Of a DNA stretch of 59,566 nucleotides, positions 25,849-34,433 are shown piece by piece. The DNA is from Fluviirhizobium alvei. Lineage in GTDB: Bacteria > Pseudomonadota > Alphaproteobacteria > Rhizobiales > Rhizobiaceae. The stretch is taken from the NCBI RefSeq assembly GCF_030551875.1, contig NZ_JAUOZU010000023.1, positions 1 to 59,566 on the forward strand, written 5' to 3'. A program made the position numbers and the translations under genes. A model generated the notes under the pieces. That model was not told where the DNA came from. It searched no databases and saw only the letters and a program-made list of their open reading frames with translations. Numbering within the stretch: position 1 is the first letter of the stretch; each line of letters starts with the position of its first letter.

Positions 25849-26675
25849 TGCGTCCGCTTTCCGAACTTGGCGATGCCAGCCTGGCACAGGTCCGGGTGGT
25901 CCTGACCGACATCGACGATACGCTGACCTCCGAGGGCCTGCTTCTGGCCGAGCCCTATGCGGCGCTCGAAAGGCTGGCGGATGCGGGCATTGCGGTGGTA
26001 CCGATCACCGGCCGGCCGGCCGGCTGGTGCGATATGATTGCCCGGTTCTGGCCGGTCGCCGGCGTGGTGGGCGAAAACGGTGCCTTCTACTTTGCCTATG
26101 ATCGCCAGGCCCGCAAGATGCGCCAACGTTTCTTCGCCACCGTCGAGGAGCGGCGCGAAAACCGCCGCAAGCTTGATGACCTACGCGAGCGGATCCTTGC
26201 CGAAGTGCCCGGCACCGGTATTGCTTCGGATCAGCTCTACCGAGAGGCGGATCTCGCCATAGATGTCTGCGAGGATGTCGATCCGGTGTCCGCCGAAGGT
26301 GTGGAGCGGGTGCTGGCGCTGTTTTCGGAAGCCGGCGCGGTGGCCAAGCTCTCCTCGATCCATGTCAACGGCTGGTTCGGCAACTATGACAAGCTGTCGA
26401 TGACGCGGATCTTCTGCGCCGACCAGCTGGGTCTCGATATCGATCGCGACAAGGATCGCTTCGTCTTCGTCGGCGACAGCCCCAATGACGGGCCGATGTT
26501 CGCCTTCTTCCCCAACTCCTGCGGTGTGGCCAATGTGGCGGATTTTGCCGGTGGCAGCGCACCCTTGCCAAAATTCGTGGCCGAAAAGCGTGGCGGCGAG
26601 GGCTTTGTCGAGATCGCCAACCGGCTTCTGTCGGTGCATCAGGGGCCAGTCGTGAGGGAGCGTGCCCATGGCTGA
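25848..26675 (+). CDS. HAD-superfamily phosphatase (Cof/MPGP type)
   Basis: A 275-residue class IIB HAD hydrolase. The nucleophile motif LTDIDDTLTSEG is near residues 17-28, and the late metal motif FVGDSPNDGPMF is near 206-217. Relatives dephosphorylate sugar phosphates, including mannosyl-3-phosphoglycerate and trehalose-6-phosphate. The start at 25848 overlaps the upstream stop (TGATG) and has GGAGG at good spacing. It overlaps the following glpD by a few bases. It may remove a toxic or dead-end sugar phosphate of the operon. The substrate is not readable from sequence. Confidence 0.78.
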   Translation: MRPLSELGDASLAQVRVVLTDIDDTLTSEGLLLAEPYAALERLADAGIAVVPITGRPAGWCDMIARFWPVAGVVGENGAFYFAYDRQARKMRQRFFATVEERRENRRKLDDLRERILAEVPGTGIASDQLYREADLAIDVCEDVDPVSAEGVERVLALFSEAGAVAKLSSIHVNGWFGNYDKLSMTRIFCADQLGLDIDRDKDRFVFVGDSPNDGPMFAFFPNSCGVANVADFAGGSAPLPKFVAEKRGGEGFVEIANRLLSVHQGPVVRERAHG

Positions 26676-28191
26676 GAACTACGATATCGCCATTGTCGGC
26701 GGCGGCATCAATGGTGCCGGCATCGCTCGGGACGCAGCCGGGCGCGGTTTGAAGGTCTATCTCTGCGAAAAGGGCGATCTTGGTGGCGCCACCTCGTCGG
26801 CATCGACCAAGCTCCTGCATGGCGGTCTGCGCTATCTCGAACATTATGAGTTCCGGCTGGTGCGCGAAGCCCTGCAGGAGCGCGAGCGGCTTTGGTCGAT
26901 TGCACCGCATTTCGTCCGGCCGATGCGTTTCGTGCTTCCCTATGCGCCGGGCATGCGGCCGAAATGGCTGTTGCGGCTCGGCCTGTTCATCTACGACCAT
27001 ATCGGTGGCCGCAAGCTCCTGCCGGGAACGAGCACGGTCGATTTCAGGCGTTCGCCCATCGGCGAGGGACTCGGGAGCGGTTTTGCGACCGGCTACGAAT
27101 ATTCCGATTGCTGGGTCGAGGATAACCGGCTGGTGATCATGAATGCCATGGCCGCCCGGGAACTCGGCGCCACCATCGAGACGCACACGCGGATGACACT
27201 GGCAACCCGCGACAAGAACGGCTGGACGCTTTCGGTTTCCGGTCGTGGCCGGACCAGGGATATCCGCGCCCGCATTCTCGTCAATGCCGCCGGTCCCTGG
27301 GCCAATGACGTGGTCAAGCTCGCTTCGCGGGAGCCGGCACGTGGCAAGGTGCGTCTGGTCCAGGGCAGCCATATCGTTGTGCCAAAGCTTTATCGGCACG
27401 ATCGCTGCTTCATCTTCCAGAATGCTGACGGGCGTATCATCTTCACCATCCCCTATGAGGGTGACTATACGTTGATCGGCACGACCGACCGGGATTTCAC
27501 CGGTGAACTTGAAGGGTTCGGCGCCAGCGAGGAGGAGAAGGCCTATCTTTGCGCTGCCTCCAGCCGCTATTTCGAACGACCCGTCCGCGTCGAGGAGATT
27601 GTCTGGAGCTATTCGGGTGTCCGCCCGCTTTATGACGACGGTGCCGGTGCTGCCCAGCAGGCGACGCGCGACTATGTGCTGGAAGTCAACAATGTGGATG
27701 GGATCGGAATGATTTCCGTCTTCGGCGGCAAGATCACGACCTATCGCCGGTTGGCGGAGTCGGTGCTCGGCCGGATCGTCGAATTGCTGCCCGAGGAGGA
27801 GGGCAGGGAGATTGCCGCACAGACCGGATGGACGGGTCGTGCGGCACTGCCCGGCGGCGATTTTCCGATCGACGAACGCGGTGCGCGACTGGCTGATGTC
27901 GAGAAGCGCTATCCCTTTCTCGGAGCGAAGCGGGCTGCGCGCATGTTCAGCTACTATGGCACCCGCATCGACCGGGTCCTTGCCGGTGCGCGGCGTCTGG
28001 AGGATCTCGGCCGCGACTTCGGCGCCGGGTTGACCGAGCGCGAGCTGGATTATCTCAAACGGGAAGAATGGGCCGTATCGGCTGAAGATGTGGTGTTCCG
28101 GCGCAGCAAGCTCGGCTTGCGTCTTTCTGCCGAACAGATCGCAGCCATCGACGATTATCTCGCCGGACCGAGGAAAAGCATGGCGAGCTGA
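26668..28191 (+). CDS. glpD: FAD-dependent glycerol-3-phosphate dehydrogenase
   Basis: A 507-residue flavoprotein of the DAO family. The FAD-binding motif AIVGGGINGAGIARDAAGRG lies at about residues 8-27. SASTKLLHGGLRYLEHYEF and GGKITTYRRLAES are characteristic of GlpD. It oxidises sn-glycerol-3-phosphate to dihydroxyacetone phosphate at the inner face of the membrane, reducing quinone. EryB of erythritol catabolism belongs to the same superfamily, so a polyol-phosphate substrate is possible. The ATG at 26668 follows GAGGGAG. Its start overlaps the HAD gene. Confidence 0.88.
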   Translation: MAENYDIAIVGGGINGAGIARDAAGRGLKVYLCEKGDLGGATSSASTKLLHGGLRYLEHYEFRLVREALQERERLWSIAPHFVRPMRFVLPYAPGMRPKWLLRLGLFIYDHIGGRKLLPGTSTVDFRRSPIGEGLGSGFATGYEYSDCWVEDNRLVIMNAMAARELGATIETHTRMTLATRDKNGWTLSVSGRGRTRDIRARILVNAAGPWANDVVKLASREPARGKVRLVQGSHIVVPKLYRHDRCFIFQNADGRIIFTIPYEGDYTLIGTTDRDFTGELEGFGASEEEKAYLCAASSRYFERPVRVEEIVWSYSGVRPLYDDGAGAAQQATRDYVLEVNNVDGIGMISVFGGKITTYRRLAESVLGRIVELLPEEEGREIAAQTGWTGRAALPGGDFPIDERGARLADVEKRYPFLGAKRAARMFSYYGTRIDRVLAGARRLEDLGRDFGAGLTERELDYLKREEWAVSAEDVVFRRSKLGLRLSAEQIAAIDDYLAGPRKSMAS

Positions 28192-28251
28192 GCATACCCG
28201 CCACCGGGGATAGGGTGGGCCAGGGGCAGGAGGAGCCCCGAGGGAGGAAAC

Positions 28252-29730
28252 ATGTATCTGGGAATTGATCTCGGCACATCAGGTGTGAAAGCGATCCTGA
28301 TCGACGAAGAGCAGCAGCTCGTGGGCGAGGAGAGCTCGCGGCCGCTCGATGTTTCCCGGCCGCACCGCGGCTGGTCGGAACAGGACCCCGAACTCTGGTG
28401 GCAGGCGGTAACCGAAGCCGTCGACCGGCTGGCCTTGGCCTTTCCGGTCCAGATGGCGGCGGTGCGCGGCATCGGACTGTCCGGACAGATGTATGGTGCT
28501 ACGTGTCTCGATGAAAGCGACCGCCCGCTCAGGCCCGCCATCCTGTGGAACGATACCCGCACCGAGCGCCAATGCGCAGCACTGAAGCAAGTGATGCCGG
28601 ATATCGGCAGGATCGCAGGCCGCAATCCCAGCCTGGGCGTGACCGCACCCAAGCTGATGTGGTTGCGCGATCATGAACCGGACCTTTTTTCGCGGATCCG
28701 CACGGTGCTGCTGCCGAAAGATTATGTGCGGCTGAAACTCTCCGGCGACAAAGTGTCCGACCTGGCCGATTCGAGCGGCACAATGTGGGTGGATGTTGGG
28801 GCGCGCGACTGGTCCGAACCATTGCTTGCCGCCTCGTCCATGGATGTCGGCCAGATGCCGCGGCTCTGTGAAGGCACAGAGGCGACGGGTCGTCTGCGTG
28901 CCGAACTATGCCGGCGCTGGGGAATGGCGGTCGCTCCCGTCATTGCCGGTGGCGGTGGCGATAATGCCTGCGGCGCCTGCGGAACCGGTGTCATCAAGGA
29001 CGGCATGGGTACGGTTTCGCTCGGCACATCCGGCGTTCTCTTCGTCGCCAATGGCGTAGCGCGTCCCAGCATGGTTCATTCCATCGAGACGCTCTGCCAT
29101 TCCGTACCTGGCGTATGGCACCAGATGTCGGTGATCCTGTCGGCTACCTCCTGCCTGAACTGGCTAGCGGGGCTGCTCAAGCGGCCCGCAAGCGAACTGG
29201 TGGCCGAACTGGGAACCGACCTTGGCGCGCCGGCACCAGTGGTGTTCGTGCCCTTTCTCGACGGATGCTGGTCGCCGCATGCCGATGCCTCCATTCGCGG
29301 TGCCTTCGTCGGGCTCAACCATAGCAGCGATGACGCGGTCCTGACCCGTGCGGTTCTGCAGGGGGTAGCCTTTGCCATGCGGGAATGCGCCGATGCCTTC
29401 CGCTCGACCGGGACGAGGATCGACAATCTGCTCGCCATCGGAGGCGGCTCGCGCAGTGAATTATGGCTCAAGATCATGGCCACAATCCTCGGTGTTGAAC
29501 TGCAAGTCCCGGCATCGAGCCAGCTCGGCGCCGCCTTCGGAGCGGCGAGGCTGGCCATCATCGCAGCGGAGAATGCCGCGCCGGAATCGATCTTGGTGCC
29601 GCCACCGATCCGCAACTCGATTTCCCCGGATAGCGCTCGGGAGGAGAGCTATCAGGAGAATTACCAGACCTGGCTTTCGGTCATTCCGGATGTCCGCAAG
29701 GCTTCGGCCGCGCTCGCAAGGGCAAGCTGA
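28252..29730 (+). CDS. xylB: FGGY kinase, xylulokinase (XylB) type
   Basis: A 492-residue FGGY carbohydrate kinase. The N-terminal phosphate loop is GIDLGTSGVKAILID. The XylB-type stretch LSGQMYGATCLDES and RPAILWNDTRTE follow at about residues 80-107, and the late adenine-site motif AIGGGSRSELWLKIMA is near 400. The closest recognisable family is D-xylulose kinase, though related kinases act on other pentuloses or polyols. GGGAGG lies just before the ATG. It is 60 bp after glpD and followed by two stem-loops before the binding-protein gene. Confidence 0.82.
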   Translation: MYLGIDLGTSGVKAILIDEEQQLVGEESSRPLDVSRPHRGWSEQDPELWWQAVTEAVDRLALAFPVQMAAVRGIGLSGQMYGATCLDESDRPLRPAILWNDTRTERQCAALKQVMPDIGRIAGRNPSLGVTAPKLMWLRDHEPDLFSRIRTVLLPKDYVRLKLSGDKVSDLADSSGTMWVDVGARDWSEPLLAASSMDVGQMPRLCEGTEATGRLRAELCRRWGMAVAPVIAGGGGDNACGACGTGVIKDGMGTVSLGTSGVLFVANGVARPSMVHSIETLCHSVPGVWHQMSVILSATSCLNWLAGLLKRPASELVAELGTDLGAPAPVVFVPFLDGCWSPHADASIRGAFVGLNHSSDDAVLTRAVLQGVAFAMRECADAFRSTGTRIDNLLAIGGGSRSELWLKIMATILGVELQVPASSQLGAAFGAARLAIIAAENAAPESILVPPPIRNSISPDSAREESYQENYQTWLSVIPDVRKASAALARAS

Positions 29731-29734
29731 AAAG

Positions 29735-29769
29735 CCGCGCTCCGCCTGATTGGGTCAGACGGAGCGCGG
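29735..29769. other. Stem-loop 1 between kinase and binding-protein genes
   Basis: Arms CCGCGCTCCG and CGGAGCGCGG form a 10-bp perfect stem. After one mismatch, an inner CTGA/TCAG extension closes a five-base loop. No T-tract follows. It probably stabilises or separates messages between the kinase and the ABC binding-protein gene. Confidence 0.6.
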
Positions 29770-29778
29770 GAGCAACCC

Positions 29779-29798
29779 TCGGGCGCTGCAACGCCCGA
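29779..29798. other. Stem-loop 2 between kinase and binding-protein genes
   Basis: Arms TCGGGCG and CGCCCGA form a 7-bp stem with a 6-nt loop, 35 bp before the binding-protein ATG. It is the second of two tandem hairpins in this 102-bp gap. Confidence 0.5.
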
Positions 29799-29832
29799 TC
29801 CTATGGAAATATGCTCTTTTGGGAGGACGATA

Positions 29833-30843
29833 ATGAACATAAACGACCTGAACTTCAAGCTTTCACGCCGAACGCTGATGGGCGGCGCGGCACTTTTGGC
29901 CGCAACCCAGATGCTCGGTGCGAGCAATGCCCGTGCCCAGAACGCCGATCGTAAATTTGCCGCCGCGCTCGGCTGGACGACCTATGATTCCGGTCGCCAT
30001 CTGCAGGACGGTTTCACGGCTGCCGTGCAGGAACTCGGCGGCAACCTGACGACCACCGACGCCGGTTTCGACGCCAAGACGCAGACTGACCAGATCGATT
30101 CGCTGATTGCCTCCAAGCCCGATGCGCTGTTCATCACCCCTGCCGATGCCGTGGCGATTGCGCCGGCCGTGCAGCGCGCCATCACCGCCGGCATTCCCGT
30201 TTTCTGTGCCGACAGCGCGGTGCCGGGCGTTGCCGTCAACACGACTTCGATGTCCAACAATTTCGGCATGGGCGCCTATTCCTGCGAGCACATCGCAAAG
30301 AAGCTTGGTGGCAAGGGCAAGATTGCCCGAGTGCTCCTGCCTCAGAACGAAAGCTGGGACCAGCGGACGCTCGGCATGGAATGGACGCTGCGTCGTTACC
30401 CCGACATCAAGATCGTGGCCGACTGGGCGTTTGCGCTGGCGGGCAACGTTACGCCACGCCAGGCGGTCGACAATATTCTCACCGCCAATCCCGATATCGA
30501 TGCCATCTGGTGCGCCTGGGACGGTGCGGCGGTGGAAGGCACTCTGGCGGCGCGCGCTGCCAACAAGCCGGACCTGATCATCACCGGCATTGACGGTGGT
30601 TCGCAGGCCTTCACCTACATCGCCGGCCCCTCGCAGCTCAAGCTTTCCATGGCGCAGAGTTTCTATGAGATGGCCTATCTCTCGGTTTTCTATGCGCAAC
30701 AGCATCTCTCCGGCAAGAAGACGCCCCGACTTGTCATCACCCCCACCTATGCCGTTGACGAGTCCATGCTGAAGGCCGGGATTCCGGACGATTTCGATGT
30801 GCCCGGACGGGCCGCCGAACTGGGCTGGGTCCGCGCCGTCTGA
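29833..30843 (+). CDS. Periplasmic sugar-binding protein of ribose-type ABC importer
   Basis: A 336-residue substrate-binding protein of the RbsB-like (Peripla_BP_4) class. The N terminus has a Tat-like RRTLMGGAALLAATQM signal with cleavage near NARA-QNA (about residue 35). The mature part shows DQIDSLIASKPDALFITPAD (about 94-113) and ITGIDGGSQAF in the second lobe. It should capture a sugar or polyol for the ATPase and permeases that follow. GGGAGGA precedes the ATG. Strong stem-loops on both sides of the gene suggest a stabilised, over-represented message. Confidence 0.9.
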   Translation: MNINDLNFKLSRRTLMGGAALLAATQMLGASNARAQNADRKFAAALGWTTYDSGRHLQDGFTAAVQELGGNLTTTDAGFDAKTQTDQIDSLIASKPDALFITPADAVAIAPAVQRAITAGIPVFCADSAVPGVAVNTTSMSNNFGMGAYSCEHIAKKLGGKGKIARVLLPQNESWDQRTLGMEWTLRRYPDIKIVADWAFALAGNVTPRQAVDNILTANPDIDAIWCAWDGAAVEGTLAARAANKPDLIITGIDGGSQAFTYIAGPSQLKLSMAQSFYEMAYLSVFYAQQHLSGKKTPRLVITPTYAVDESMLKAGIPDDFDVPGRAAELGWVRAV

Positions 30844-30850
30844 CCGGAGC

Positions 30851-30881
30851 CGGGCTGGCCGCCCTCGCGACGGCCAGCCCG
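30851..30881. other. Stem-loop between binding-protein and ATPase genes
   Basis: A perfect 11-bp stem, CGGGCTGGCCG and CGGCCAGCCCG, with a 9-nt loop lies 7 bp after the binding-protein stop. It is the classic position for 3'-end protection that raises binding-protein levels over the membrane components. No T-tract is present. Confidence 0.65.
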
Positions 30882-30915
30882 AACTGCAACCATAATACTG
30901 TCTGGAGGTCCGGAT

Positions 30916-32436
30916 ATGTCTCATCCGGCATTGAGAGCGCGCGCGGTTTCGAAGCGCTTCGGCCCCGTCAATGCGCTCAGCGACGTCGATTTCATCCTCG
31001 AAGCGGGAGAAGTCCATGCGCTGCTGGGCGTCAATGGAGCGGGGAAATCCACCTTCATCAAGATCCTTTCCGGTGTCTATCAGCGCGATGCGGGGTCGAT
31101 CGAGGTCGATGGTCAGGCGATCGATTGCCGCAACCCCAAGGATGCGATCCGCCATGGCATCGCGACCGTGCAGCAGCATCCGGAACTGGTCGGCGATTTC
31201 ACCGGCTACGAAAACATCTTCCTCGGTCGCGAGGCCCAACGCCCCGGCCTGTTGTCGCGAATTGACCGGGCCGGATTGGCGCGGCGGGCCGCAAGCTTTC
31301 TCGCCCGCTTTCCTGTCGAAATCGACCTTACCCGCAAGGTGGCGGAGATGTCGGCGGTCGAGCGCGAGATCGTTGCCATCCTGCAGGCGCTTGCCGGCGA
31401 TCATATCCGTATTCTTATTCTCGATGAGCCGACCTCGACGCTGACGGAGGTGGAGAAGAAGCTGCTTTTCAAACTCATCGACACGCTGCGCGCGGGCGGT
31501 ATTGCCGTGCTCTACATCACGCATCGGCTTGAAGAAGTACTCGAAATTGCCGACCGGCTGTCGGTCTTTCGCGGTGGAAAGCTCGTGGCCACCATGCCTG
31601 TGGCTGATGTCAAACAGCAGAATCTGTCGCTTGCCACCCTGATGTTGGGCCAGGCGCTCGACAATGTCTTCCCGGCCAAACGCGATGGGGCGGCCATCGG
31701 CGCCGAGGTGCTCAAGGTCAGCCGGCTGTCGAGCGCCGGAAAATTCGAGACGATCAGCTTCAGCGTCAACAAGGGCGAGATCGTCGGCATCTTCGGTCTG
31801 GTGGGCTCCGGCGTCGATGAGCTGGCCAAGACCCTGTTTGGCGCCAATCCCGCCTCAAGTGGCGAGATGATGGTTTCCGGCAGATCGATCCGACCCGCCT
31901 CTCCCAAGGAGGCGCTGCAAAGTGGTATCTTCCTCGTCCCGGGTGACCGAAGGGTCGAGGGGCTGGCGCTGGCCGAAAACGCCATCTTCAACATCACGCT
32001 CGCCAATCCCGACCGTGCCGCCGGGTTTGCGGGCTTCCTGCGTCGCCGCTCAAATCGCCGGGCAAGCACGGAATTTGCAACGCGCCTGGCGCTGAGCCCG
32101 CCCAACCTTTCCATGGCGGTTTCCGGCTTTTCCGGCGGCAACCAGCAGAAGATTGTTGTCGCCAAGGGTCTTTTCGCCGACGCCGAGGTTTACATCATCG
32201 TCGAGCCGACGGTCGGCGTCGATATCGGCGCCAGAGCCAAGCTTTATGGCCTGATGCGCGAACTCGCGCGTTCAGCGGGCGTCATTGTCATATCGAGCGA
32301 TTGCGACGAGGTGCATGGCCTCGCTGACCGGTCTTTCGCACTCTACAAAGGCCGGCAGATCGGGGTCCCTTCCGCCGAGATCACCAGGGATGGGTTGCTG
32401 CTGGCCGGCATCATGGGAGAATGCAGACATGTCTAA
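30916..32436 (+). CDS. Two-domain ATPase of ribose-type ABC importer (RbsA/MglA-like)
   Basis: A 506-residue protein with two fused ABC ATPase domains. The first has Walker A GVNGAGKST (about 39-47), Walker B ILILDEPTST and a degenerate signature (MSAVEREIVAI). The second has the usual altered P-loop (GLVGSGVDELAK), an intact signature FSGGNQQKIVVAK and a Walker B-equivalent reading IIVEPTVGVD, in which the usual Asp before Glu is Val. Sugar importers of this class normally have one weakened domain. The last 8 bp overlap the first permease gene. Confidence 0.9.
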   Translation: MSHPALRARAVSKRFGPVNALSDVDFILEAGEVHALLGVNGAGKSTFIKILSGVYQRDAGSIEVDGQAIDCRNPKDAIRHGIATVQQHPELVGDFTGYENIFLGREAQRPGLLSRIDRAGLARRAASFLARFPVEIDLTRKVAEMSAVEREIVAILQALAGDHIRILILDEPTSTLTEVEKKLLFKLIDTLRAGGIAVLYITHRLEEVLEIADRLSVFRGGKLVATMPVADVKQQNLSLATLMLGQALDNVFPAKRDGAAIGAEVLKVSRLSSAGKFETISFSVNKGEIVGIFGLVGSGVDELAKTLFGANPASSGEMMVSGRSIRPASPKEALQSGIFLVPGDRRVEGLALAENAIFNITLANPDRAAGFAGFLRRRSNRRASTEFATRLALSPPNLSMAVSGFSGGNQQKIVVAKGLFADAEVYIIVEPTVGVDIGARAKLYGLMRELARSAGVIVISSDCDEVHGLADRSFALYKGRQIGVPSAEITRDGLLLAGIMGECRHV

Positions 32437-33433
32437 CCGGAAAGTCTTGCCGCATGGAAGCGGTCGTCTCCTCGGCTTCGCAGCGCTAGTTCTGGTGGTG
32501 GCAGCCGGCTTCTATCTTGCCGAACCGCGCTTTCTGTCAGCGCAGAACATATCGGCCGTGACCCGCCACATGGCGGCCAATGGTCTGGCGGCTCTCGGGC
32601 TGACCCTGGTGGTGATCGTACGCAAGTTCGATCTCTCCTTTGCGGGCACGGCCTGTTTTGCCGCCATGACCATCGGGTTCGTCATTGCCGGCGGTCATGG
32701 GTTATGGCTCGCGATCCTGGCGGGGCTGCTGGTGGCGGCGCTGGTCGGGCTCGTCAACGGTCTCGCGATCAGCTATCTCAGATTGCCCGATATCGTGACC
32801 ACCATTGCGACCGGTTCGATCGCCGGAGGCCTGGCTTTCGTCTATTCCAAGGGAAGGACGATCTTTCAGAATTTCATGGGCTCCGGCATCCTCGACCTCA
32901 ACGATGCGCGCATTCTGGGCTTCAGCCTCTCCTTCGTGTTCCTGATTGCGCTCTATCTCGTCGCCTGGGCGATCATGCACCGCACGCGTTTCGGCGCCGG
33001 TTTCTATGCCACCGGTGAAAATCCGGTCGCTGCCTTCTATTCCGGCGTGCCGGTCAAGCTTTATACGATGGCAGCCTTCGTGATCTGCGCATTGACGTCG
33101 GTTCTGGCCGTCATCCTGATTCTCGCCGAATCCGGCACGGCCGACACCAACGAGGGCGCCAATCTGATGATGCCGGCCTATGCCGGGGTGTTTCTGGGTG
33201 CCGCCCTGATGGGTCGTACCTCGGCGCTTGCCACGCTCTCGGGCACCTTTCTGATCACCATGCTGCTTGACGGATTCTCGCTGCTCGGCATTCCCTTCTA
33301 CTACAGCGACGGCGTCGTCAGCTTTATCCTGCTGGCGGGGGTTGTCGCGTTCGATCAGCGGTTCAGGGATTTTGTCGCCAGCTTCTCCGTCTTCCTCACC
33401 ACCTCGCCTTCGTCCAGGGGATCACGCCAGTGA
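32429..33433 (+). CDS. Permease of ribose-type ABC importer (first)
   Basis: A 334-residue inner-membrane permease of the RbsC family with about eight to ten helices. ANGLAALGLTLVVIVRKFDLS (near residues 49-69) is the family's conserved start of the core. The start at 32429 overlaps the ATPase 3' end, so the longer frame is rejected. It ends in a GTGA overlap with the second permease, giving a heteromeric channel with that protein. Confidence 0.88.
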   Translation: MSNRKVLPHGSGRLLGFAALVLVVAAGFYLAEPRFLSAQNISAVTRHMAANGLAALGLTLVVIVRKFDLSFAGTACFAAMTIGFVIAGGHGLWLAILAGLLVAALVGLVNGLAISYLRLPDIVTTIATGSIAGGLAFVYSKGRTIFQNFMGSGILDLNDARILGFSLSFVFLIALYLVAWAIMHRTRFGAGFYATGENPVAAFYSGVPVKLYTMAAFVICALTSVLAVILILAESGTADTNEGANLMMPAYAGVFLGAALMGRTSALATLSGTFLITMLLDGFSLLGIPFYYSDGVVSFILLAGVVAFDQRFRDFVASFSVFLTTSPSSRGSRQ

Positions 33434-34431
33434 CCGACGTTCTATCCGCCTCATCCGTCACCAAACAAAGCGCCGGACAGTCCTTCGGTCGTCTGGTCAG
33501 CCGCTACTGGCTGCTGGTGACGCTCGCCGCCATGATTGCCACCTTCGCGTTCCTCGCACCGCAGCTTGTCGATAGCTCCAACATTGCGACAATCCTGCGT
33601 TCCTCAGCGTTGATGGCGATCATGATCCTGGGCCTGACCTGGGTGATGGCCGCCGGCAAGATCGATGTCAGTTTCATGCATGTTGCTGCCCTCGGCAACA
33701 TGACGACTGCCTTCTTGCTGGCGGCCGGCCAGGGCTGGCTCGTTTCGGGTATCGCCGGCGTGGCCGTGGGTGCTGTGGCCGGGCTTGTCAACGGCGTCCT
33801 CATTGCCGTTTTGCGCATTCCCCCCCTGATCGTCACCATTGCCACCGGTGGCATCTGCGCCTCGATTGCGGCGGCCCTCGGAAAGGGAACCTCCATCCGC
33901 ATCAGCGATCCCGGTCCGCTTGGTGACCTGATCTTCACAAATCTCGGCCCGGTGCCGGTCATCACCATCATCGTCGCCGTGATCTACGCCATTTCCTGGT
34001 TCATGCAGGAAAAGCTGACCTTCGGCCACTATGTCTTCGCCACCGCCGAGAGCGAGGAAGCCGTCAACGAAGCCGGCATTTCGGTGCGTAGTCTGCTGAT
34101 GGTGTTGTTCGTCTTTTCGGGTGTGATGTCGGCGCTGGCGGGCGTGCTGCTGGCCGCCACGCTATCCTCGGGCCAGCCGATGATCGGGTCCTCCTACTTC
34201 ATCGATGGTCTGACGGCCGTTCTGCTCGGTAGCCTTATGCTCCGGGTCGGCAAACCGAATGTGATCGGCACCACGACTGCGATTCTTCTCCTGGCGGTGC
34301 TGGTCAGCGGCAGCGCCATGATCGGCTGGGCGGACTATCAGCGCCAGATCATCAAGGGTGTGCTGCTCCTTGTCGGTGTCACGGTTGCGATGCGCGCCGG
34401 CGGCACCCGCGACGGACAGATTGGAGGTTGA
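33430..34431 (+). CDS. Permease of ribose-type ABC importer (second)
   Basis: A 333-residue RbsC-family permease starting at GTG within the stop of the first permease. It has about ten hydrophobic helices and the conserved ILGLTWVMAAGKIDVSFMH-like core segment near residue 70. Two different permease genes in one ribose-type system are common in rhizobial polyol transporters. The kinase gene follows after 2 bp. Confidence 0.88.
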   Translation: MTDVLSASSVTKQSAGQSFGRLVSRYWLLVTLAAMIATFAFLAPQLVDSSNIATILRSSALMAIMILGLTWVMAAGKIDVSFMHVAALGNMTTAFLLAAGQGWLVSGIAGVAVGAVAGLVNGVLIAVLRIPPLIVTIATGGICASIAAALGKGTSIRISDPGPLGDLIFTNLGPVPVITIIVAVIYAISWFMQEKLTFGHYVFATAESEEAVNEAGISVRSLLMVLFVFSGVMSALAGVLLAATLSSGQPMIGSSYFIDGLTAVLLGSLMLRVGKPNVIGTTTAILLLAVLVSGSAMIGWADYQRQIIKGVLLLVGVTVAMRAGGTRDGQIGG

Positions 34432-34433
34432 CA

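Noticed and set aside
29863-31524. A 553-residue reverse-strand open frame opposite the binding protein and ATPase genes
   Set aside because: It spans two real genes and the hairpin between them. It is typical antisense openness from codon bias.
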